A model generated the notes under the pieces. That model made no database searches and was not told where the DNA came from. It worked only from the letters and a program-made list of their open reading frames with translations. Position numbers and translations under genes: made by a program. Below, piece by piece: positions 7,374-10,478 of a stretch of 10,478 nucleotides of DNA (position 1 is the stretch's first letter; each line of letters begins with the position of its first letter). The stretch is taken from assembly GCA_021152595.1 (NCBI GenBank), contig JAGKVC010000159.1:1-10478 (forward strand), read 5' to 3'. The DNA is from Clostridia bacterium (lineage in GTDB: Bacteria > Bacillota > Clostridia > Oscillospirales > Ruminococcaceae).

Positions 7374-8381
7374 TCAGACCTCCTGCATGTACCGGTGCAG
7401 ACCGTGCAGCTTTTTTGCCAGCGCGTCAAACGCTTCCGGCTTGATCGACTGCGGACCGTCGCAGACCGCGTGCTCCGGATCGTTGTGTACTTCGATAATC
7501 AGACCGTCTGCGCCTGCCGCGACTGCCGCCGGTGCGATCTTCGGCACCATCCATGCCTTGCCGCAGGCGTGCGAGGGATCGACAATGACCGGCAGATGCG
7601 TCAGATGCCGCAGCACCGTCACCGCACCGATATCGAGGATATTGCGCGTATAGGTCTCAAAGGTGCGGATGCCGCGCTCACAGAGAATGACATTGTGATT
7701 GCCGCCGGACATGATGTATTCGGCGCTCATCAGCCATTCCTCATAGGTTGCGGAAAGACCGCGCTTCAGCAGCACCGGCTTCTCCTGATGACCGAGCTCT
7801 TTCAGCAGCGAGAAATTCTGCATATTGCGCGCACCGACCTGAATGATATCGACATCCTTGAATGCCGGCAGATGCTCTGCGTCCATGATCTCGGTGACGA
7901 TCGGCAGACCGGTCTCCTCACGCGCGATTTTCAGCAGCTCCAGCCCCTCGAGCCCCATGCCCTGAAACGAATAGGGCGAGGTGCGCGGCTTGAATGCGCC
8001 GCCGCGCAGCACCGTTGCGCCGCTTTCCTTGACCTGCTTTGCGATCCCGACAATCTGCTCCTCGCTCTCGACCGAACACGGTCCTGCCATGAGCGTCAGG
8101 GTTCCGCCGCCGATCTGCGTATCACGGACACGGATCACGGTCGGCTCCGGATGAAACTTTTTGTTTGCATGCTTATAGGGCTCCTGCACGCGCTTGACAT
8201 CCTCAACGATCTCAAGCGCAGAAATCAGATCCGGATCAATCGCGGCGGTGTCGCCGACAAGTCCGAGGATGGTGTGCGAGGTGCCGACGCTCTTATTGAC
8301 GCTGATCTGCTTCTCCTCAAGCCATGAAATCAGGCTGTCAAGCTGCGCCTGATTGGGATTTTGTTTCAGTACAACGATCAT
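7374..8381 (-). CDS. aroF: 3-deoxy-7-phosphoheptulonate (DAHP) synthase, type I-beta with N-terminal regulatory domain
   Basis: It condenses phosphoenolpyruvate and erythrose-4-phosphate to DAHP, the entry step of the shikimate pathway. Residues 1 to about 70 form a ferredoxin-like (ACT-like) domain of the kind that makes the Thermotoga enzyme sensitive to Tyr and Phe. The barrel follows with AGPCSVES at 99-106, LRGGAFKPRTSPYSFQG at 125-141, QVGARNMQN at 181-189, LLKRG at 204-208, IVDPSHACGK at 266-275 and LIIEVHNDPEHAVCDGPQS at 294-312. Cys102, His271, Glu297 and Asp308 match the expected metal ligands. Its 335 residues are typical for the family. The start is ATG at 8379-8381 with AAAGGAAG at 8391-8398 and a 9-nt spacer. 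It is the first gene of the leftward operon, so control here would set flux through the pathway. Confidence 0.96.
   Translation of the reverse strand: MIVVLKQNPNQAQLDSLISWLEEKQISVNKSVGTSHTILGLVGDTAAIDPDLISALEIVEDVKRVQEPYKHANKKFHPEPTVIRVRDTQIGGGTLTLMAGPCSVESEEQIVGIAKQVKESGATVLRGGAFKPRTSPYSFQGMGLEGLELLKIAREETGLPIVTEIMDAEHLPAFKDVDIIQVGARNMQNFSLLKELGHQEKPVLLKRGLSATYEEWLMSAEYIMSGGNHNVILCERGIRTFETYTRNILDIGAVTVLRHLTHLPVIVDPSHACGKAWMVPKIAPAAVAAGADGLIIEVHNDPEHAVCDGPQSIKPEAFDALAKKLHGLHRYMQEV
7378..7384 (-). promoter_or_regulatory. Ribosome binding site that fixes a GTG start
   Basis: AGGAGGT lies inside the end of aroF, 7 nt before GTG at 7368-7370. It is the strongest SD near this junction and is the reason for choosing GTG over the downstream ATG. 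Confidence 0.85.
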
Positions 8382-8408
8382 AATAACGAACTTCCTTTCA
8401 AAAATTGC

Positions 8409-8426
8409 TGAAAATCGCGGTTTTCA
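8409..8426. promoter_or_regulatory. 18-bp near-palindrome, candidate shared operator of aroF and the transporter
   Basis: TGAAAATCGCGGTTTTCA reads almost the same on both strands: 6-bp arms TGAAAA/TTTTCA around a CGCG core, with one mismatched pair. It starts 28 nt upstream of the aroF start codon and ends one base before the -35 box of the rightward promoter. A bound protein could therefore affect both directions. In an aroF transcript it could also form a weak hairpin ahead of the SD. The role is inferred from form and position only. Confidence 0.4.
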
Positions 8427-8427
8427 C

Positions 8428-8456
8428 TTGACGAAACCGGAAAAATCGGATATGAT
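8428..8456 (+). promoter_or_regulatory. Sigma-A-type promoter for the NSS transporter
   Basis: TTGACG at 8428-8433 and TATGAT at 8451-8456 are separated by 17 bp, each one mismatch from consensus. Transcription would start near 8463, giving a ~53-nt leader with a small CGCC/GGCG hairpin around 8469-8482. On the opposite strand no comparably good promoter for aroF was found; the best pair, TTGAGA with TACTCT at 18 bp, is weak. Confidence 0.8.
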
Positions 8457-8515
8457 ATAAGAGTATGCGCCTGATAGCGGCGTTCTCAAAATCAACATGA
8501 TTGGACGTGTTAAAA

Positions 8516-9889
8516 ATGGAAACGAATTCTTCGGCAAAGGAAAAATCCGGATTCGGCTCAAAGCTCGGATTTATCCTTGCAGCAGCCGGCTCCGCAGTCG
8601 GACTCGGCAACATCTGGCGCTTCCCGTATCTTGCGGCGAAGTACGGCGGCGGCATCTTTCTTCTGATCTACCTGATTCTCGCGGTCACCTTCGGCTTCTC
8701 GCTGATGATCACGGAAATCGCAATCGGCAGACGAACCGGAAAGAGCGTCATCGGCGCTTATTCCAGCATCAACAGGAAATTCACGCCGCTCTGCTGGCTG
8801 GCAGCCTTCGTGCCGGTTATCATCACACCGTATTACTGCGTGATCGGCGGCTGGGTGCTGAAATATCTGGCGACCTTCGCTGCCGGACAGGGTGCCGCGG
8901 CAGGCGGTGACGGCTCCTTCTTCTCCGGCTTTATCGGGAATGCCGGTCAGCCTGCGGTCTTCTTCCTGATCTTCCTCTTTGCAACGGCTGCGGTCGTCAT
9001 GCTCGGCGTGGAAAAGGGTATCGAGCGCATCAGCAAATTCATGATGCCGGTGCTCGTCCTGCTGACGATCGGCATTGCAATCTATACCCTGACGCTCGAC
9101 GGCGCGGCGGAAGGTCTGAAATACTATCTGCTGCCGAATCTCAAGGGCTTTACCGGCGCCATGCTGCTCAAAACGATTGCCGCCGCAATGGGACAGCTCT
9201 TCTATTCGATGTCGCTCGCAATGGGCATCATGGTGACCTACGGCTCTTACATGCGCAAGGAGGATTCGCTGGAACAATCCGTGCGCCAGATCGAAATTTT
9301 CGATACCGGCATTGCGATTCTCGCCGGACTGATCATCGTTCCGGCGGTGTTCGTGTTCTCCGGCGGTGATGCAAGCGCGCTGAACGCAGGTCCGAGCCTG
9401 ATGTTCATTACCCTGCCGAATGTCTTTGATTCGATGGCAGGCGGTCAGATTGTCGGTGCGGTGTTCTTCATTCTGGTTGCGCTCGCAGCTATGACATCCT
9501 CAATCTCACTGATGGAGACCGTTGTCTCGATCATCATGGAAAAATTCCGGATGAAGCGCATTCCGGCATGCCTGATCACGGTGCTGATCTGCCTGCTGCT
9601 CGGCATGCTCTCCGTTCTCGGATACAGCTCGTGGAGCAATGTCGAGATCATCGGCATGCAGTTCCTCGATTTCTTTGATTTCATCAGCAACAATATCATG
9701 ATGCCGATTGTCGCGCTGCTGACCTGCATCCTGATCGGATGGATCGTCAAGCCGAAGTATATCGAGGACGAGGTTCTCGTGAGCCAGAAGAGCTTCCGTG
9801 CGCGGACGCTGCTCTCCGTCATGCTGCGGTTTGTCTGCCCGATCTGCATGATCATCATTCTGCTGACGCCGTTCGTCACGGACATCTGA
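8516..9889 (+). CDS. Sodium-dependent amino acid transporter, NSS (SNF) family
   Basis: This 457-residue membrane protein imports an amino acid together with sodium ions. About 11 membrane segments can be placed, as in bacterial NSS proteins such as the Fusobacterium tyrosine transporter Tyt1 and MhsT. Segment 1 carries GSAVGLGNIWRFPY at 25-38, the family signature with sodium- and substrate-binding backbone. Segment 6 has the unwound SMSLAMG at 231-237, and segment 8 has AMTSS at 325-329, matching LeuT Thr354/Ser355 of the second sodium site. Divergence from the aromatic operon suggests Tyr, Trp or Phe as substrate, but sequence alone does not settle this. The start is taken as ATG at 8516-8518. 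The SD is weak (GGA at 8503-8505), and an in-frame TTG at 8501 would add five residues. An out-of-frame ATG at 8497 lies upstream. The stop is TGA at 9887-9889. Confidence 0.94.
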   Translation: METNSSAKEKSGFGSKLGFILAAAGSAVGLGNIWRFPYLAAKYGGGIFLLIYLILAVTFGFSLMITEIAIGRRTGKSVIGAYSSINRKFTPLCWLAAFVPVIITPYYCVIGGWVLKYLATFAAGQGAAAGGDGSFFSGFIGNAGQPAVFFLIFLFATAAVVMLGVEKGIERISKFMMPVLVLLTIGIAIYTLTLDGAAEGLKYYLLPNLKGFTGAMLLKTIAAAMGQLFYSMSLAMGIMVTYGSYMRKEDSLEQSVRQIEIFDTGIAILAGLIIVPAVFVFSGGDASALNAGPSLMFITLPNVFDSMAGGQIVGAVFFILVALAAMTSSISLMETVVSIIMEKFRMKRIPACLITVLICLLLGMLSVLGYSSWSNVEIIGMQFLDFFDFISNNIMMPIVALLTCILIGWIVKPKYIEDEVLVSQKSFRARTLLSVMLRFVCPICMIIILLTPFVTDI

Positions 9890-9897
9890 ACAATGAA

Positions 9898-9936
9898 AAA
9901 GCGCTTACAGCCTTGACTTCGGGCTGTAAGCGCTTT
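9898..9936. terminator. Intrinsic terminator between convergent units, best in the leftward direction
   Basis: A perfect 15-bp inverted repeat, AAAGCGCTTACAGCC with its complement, spans 9898-9912 and 9922-9936 with a 9-nt loop. It begins 8 nt after the transporter stop. Reading leftward, the stem is followed by an unbroken T-run (CGCTTTTTCATTG). Reading rightward, the T-run is interrupted (CTTTGCGTTTGC). It probably serves both the transporter and the small leftward unit at 9982-10114. Confidence 0.88.
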
Positions 9937-9981
9937 GCGTTTGCAGAGAAAAAGAACAGGTGCGGCAATCCGCTTTGATCC

Positions 9982-10086
9982 TTATGCTGCGCAAATGTTT
10001 TCAGCCAAAGCCAATGAGACCTTATCATAATAATAGATAAAGCCATAAAATCGGTATTCAGCTTCAAACATTCTGCCGCTGAGCAT
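9982..10086 (-). CDS. Small ORF, 34 residues, Tyr/Phe-rich, function unknown
   Basis: I do not recognise this peptide. It starts MLSGRMFEAE, continues YRFYGFIYYYD at residues 11-21 (seven of the ten residues 11-20 are Tyr or Phe) and ends in a helix-prone, Ala/Leu-rich tail to TAA at 9982-9984. Support for a real gene is its setting: a consensus promoter at 10121-10149, GAAAGGAAG at 10097-10105, the ORF, then a T-tailed terminator at 9898-9936, giving a ~220-nt transcript. The SD is the same 9-mer as that of the nearby XRE gene, but the 10-nt spacer is long. A TTG at 10089-10091 in another frame is better spaced, but its 71-codon reading runs through the terminator into the antisense of the transporter. 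The transcript could instead be a non-coding RNA. Confidence 0.5.
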   Translation of the reverse strand: MLSGRMFEAEYRFYGFIYYYDKVSLALAENICAA

Positions 10087-10096
10087 AGCAATGCCG

Positions 10097-10105
10097 CTTC
10101 CTTTC
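10097..10105 (-). promoter_or_regulatory. Ribosome binding site of the small ORF
   Basis: GAAAGGAAG lies 10 nt before ATG at 10084-10086. The identical 9-mer precedes the XRE gene, and AAAGGAAG precedes aroF. Confidence 0.6.
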
Positions 10106-10120
10106 TGATTTGATATTATG

Positions 10121-10149
10121 ATTATAGCACAAAGCGGCAGGAATTTCAA
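10121..10149 (-). promoter_or_regulatory. Consensus leftward promoter with extended -10
   Basis: On the minus strand TTGAAA (10144-10149) and TATAAT (10121-10126) are 17 bp apart, and the -10 is preceded by TGC, giving the extended form TGnTATAAT. Transcription would start near 10114 and meet the SD and small ORF at once. This is the best promoter match in the window. Confidence 0.85.
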
Positions 10150-10168
10150 TAGGCAATTTGCACAAAGA

Positions 10169-10200
10169 TTTAATGCGTTAAAGTTTTTATGCGCTAAAGT
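10169..10200. repeat. Two 12-bp direct repeats at 16-bp period, operator-like
   Basis: ATGCGTTAAAGT at 10173-10184 recurs as ATGCGCTAAAGT at 10189-10200 with one mismatch. Each copy sits in a small palindrome: TTTAA-TGCG-TTAAA at 10169-10182 and TTTA-TGCGC-TAAA at 10186-10198. They lie just upstream of the -35 box of the small-ORF promoter and just after the XRE stop codon. Binding by the XRE protein is a guess. Confidence 0.5.
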
Positions 10201-10201
10201 A

Positions 10202-10420
10202 TTATTTATAGGGCTTCTTGTTGTCAGTCAACCCGAGAATATAATCGGTACTGGTATCATAATAATGCGCGAGCTTGATGATGATCTCAACCGGCACAAT
10301 TCGCAGACCGCGCTCATATTTGGAGTAAAGCGACTGATCACAGTACAGATATTCGCAGATTTCCTTCTGGGTTTTATCGTTGTCTTCTCGGAGATTCCGG
10401 ATACGCGGGAAGAACAGCAT
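10202..10420 (-). CDS. Small XRE-family helix-turn-helix transcriptional regulator
   Basis: The 72-residue protein is little more than one HTH_3 domain. It opens MLFFPRIRNLREDNDKTQKE; the recognition region is CDQSLYSKYERG, then IIIKLAHYYDTSTDYILGLT, the standard closing helices of Cro/CI-like regulators. No ligand or protease domain is attached. The start is ATG at 10418-10420, because GAAAGGAAG at 10427-10435 leaves a 6-nt spacer. ATG at 10424-10426 lies too close to that SD, and ATG at 10451-10453 would place the SD inside the gene. The stop is TAA at 10202-10204. No terminator is seen before the small-ORF promoter, so read-through into that unit is possible. The gene is more AT-rich than the aromatic operon, which may point to a different origin. 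Target genes are unknown. Confidence 0.9.
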   Translation of the reverse strand: MLFFPRIRNLREDNDKTQKEICEYLYCDQSLYSKYERGLRIVPVEIIIKLAHYYDTSTDYILGLTDNKKPYK

Positions 10421-10460
10421 GTTCATCTTCCTTTCATGAAAACAGATTGCCATATATATT

Positions 10461-10469
10461 ATTCTACCA
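10461..10469 (-). promoter_or_regulatory. Possible extended -10 element of the XRE gene
   Basis: On the minus strand TGGTAGAAT fits TGnTANNAT, about 40 nt before the chosen XRE start. A TATAAT at 10472-10477 is an alternative -10 whose -35 would lie outside the window. The surrounding bases are very AT-rich, so the choice is uncertain. Confidence 0.4.
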
Positions 10470-10478
10470 TTATTATAA

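Noticed and set aside
8382..8515. T-box or other riboswitch upstream of aroF
   Set aside because: The space is short and shared with a divergent promoter, and no T-box core or long terminator/antiterminator pair was seen.
9876..10091. 71-codon leftward frame from TTG at 10089-10091
   Set aside because: It uses a rare start, reads through the terminator stem and ends inside the antisense of the transporter. The 34-codon ATG frame fits the promoter-to-terminator unit better.
1..10478. CRISPR arrays, tRNA or rRNA genes, transposases, integrases or phage genes
   Set aside because: None was found on reading both strands; the only repeats noted are the short ones near 10092-10200.

Overview
The window looks like the chromosome of a moderately GC-rich anaerobic Firmicute, most likely a Ruminococcus-like clostridium (Oscillospiraceae). 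I infer this from the clostridial order of the aromatic genes, the type Ibeta DAHP synthase with an N-terminal regulatory domain, the strong AGGAGG/AAAGGAAG ribosome binding sites, and the closely packed genes with 1-4 nt junctions. No rRNA, tRNA, CRISPR array, insertion sequence or phage gene was seen.

Positions 1-8381 hold one long leftward (minus-strand) operon for chorismate, tyrosine and phenylalanine synthesis. In transcription order it reads: aroF (DAHP synthase), two GNAT acetyltransferases, a two-helix membrane protein of unknown function, tyrA, a second unknown membrane-anchored protein, aroB, aroA, aroC and the first 45 codons of pheA (chorismate mutase domain), which runs off the left edge. 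Most junctions are overlapping or nearly so (ATGA overlaps or TGA-T-ATG), so translation is probably coupled along the operon. Steps 1, 2, 6 and 7 of the shikimate pathway plus the Tyr and Phe branches are present; aroD, aroE and aroK are not in view.

The main anomaly is aroB. Its first ~52 codons and its last ~259 codons are both clearly 3-dehydroquinate synthase, but they lie in different frames and about 46 codons between them are missing. As written, the gene is broken.

Positions 8382-8515 are a divergent control region. A near-consensus promoter (TTGACG-17-TATGAT) reads rightward into a sodium-dependent amino acid transporter of the NSS family (8516-9889). An 18-bp near-palindrome lies between that promoter and the aroF start and is a candidate shared operator. 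The transporter is a plausible aromatic amino acid importer, so the locus would pair synthesis with uptake.

Positions 9890-10478 are more AT-rich. A perfect 15-bp-stem terminator follows the transporter. Right of it is a small leftward transcription unit: a consensus promoter (TTGAAA-17-TATAAT with extended -10), a Shine-Dalgarno and a 34-codon ORF whose peptide contains YRFYGFIYYYD. It ends at the same terminator, whose T-run favours the leftward direction. Beyond it are two phased repeats resembling operators and a 72-residue XRE-family regulator, also leftward, complete within the window.
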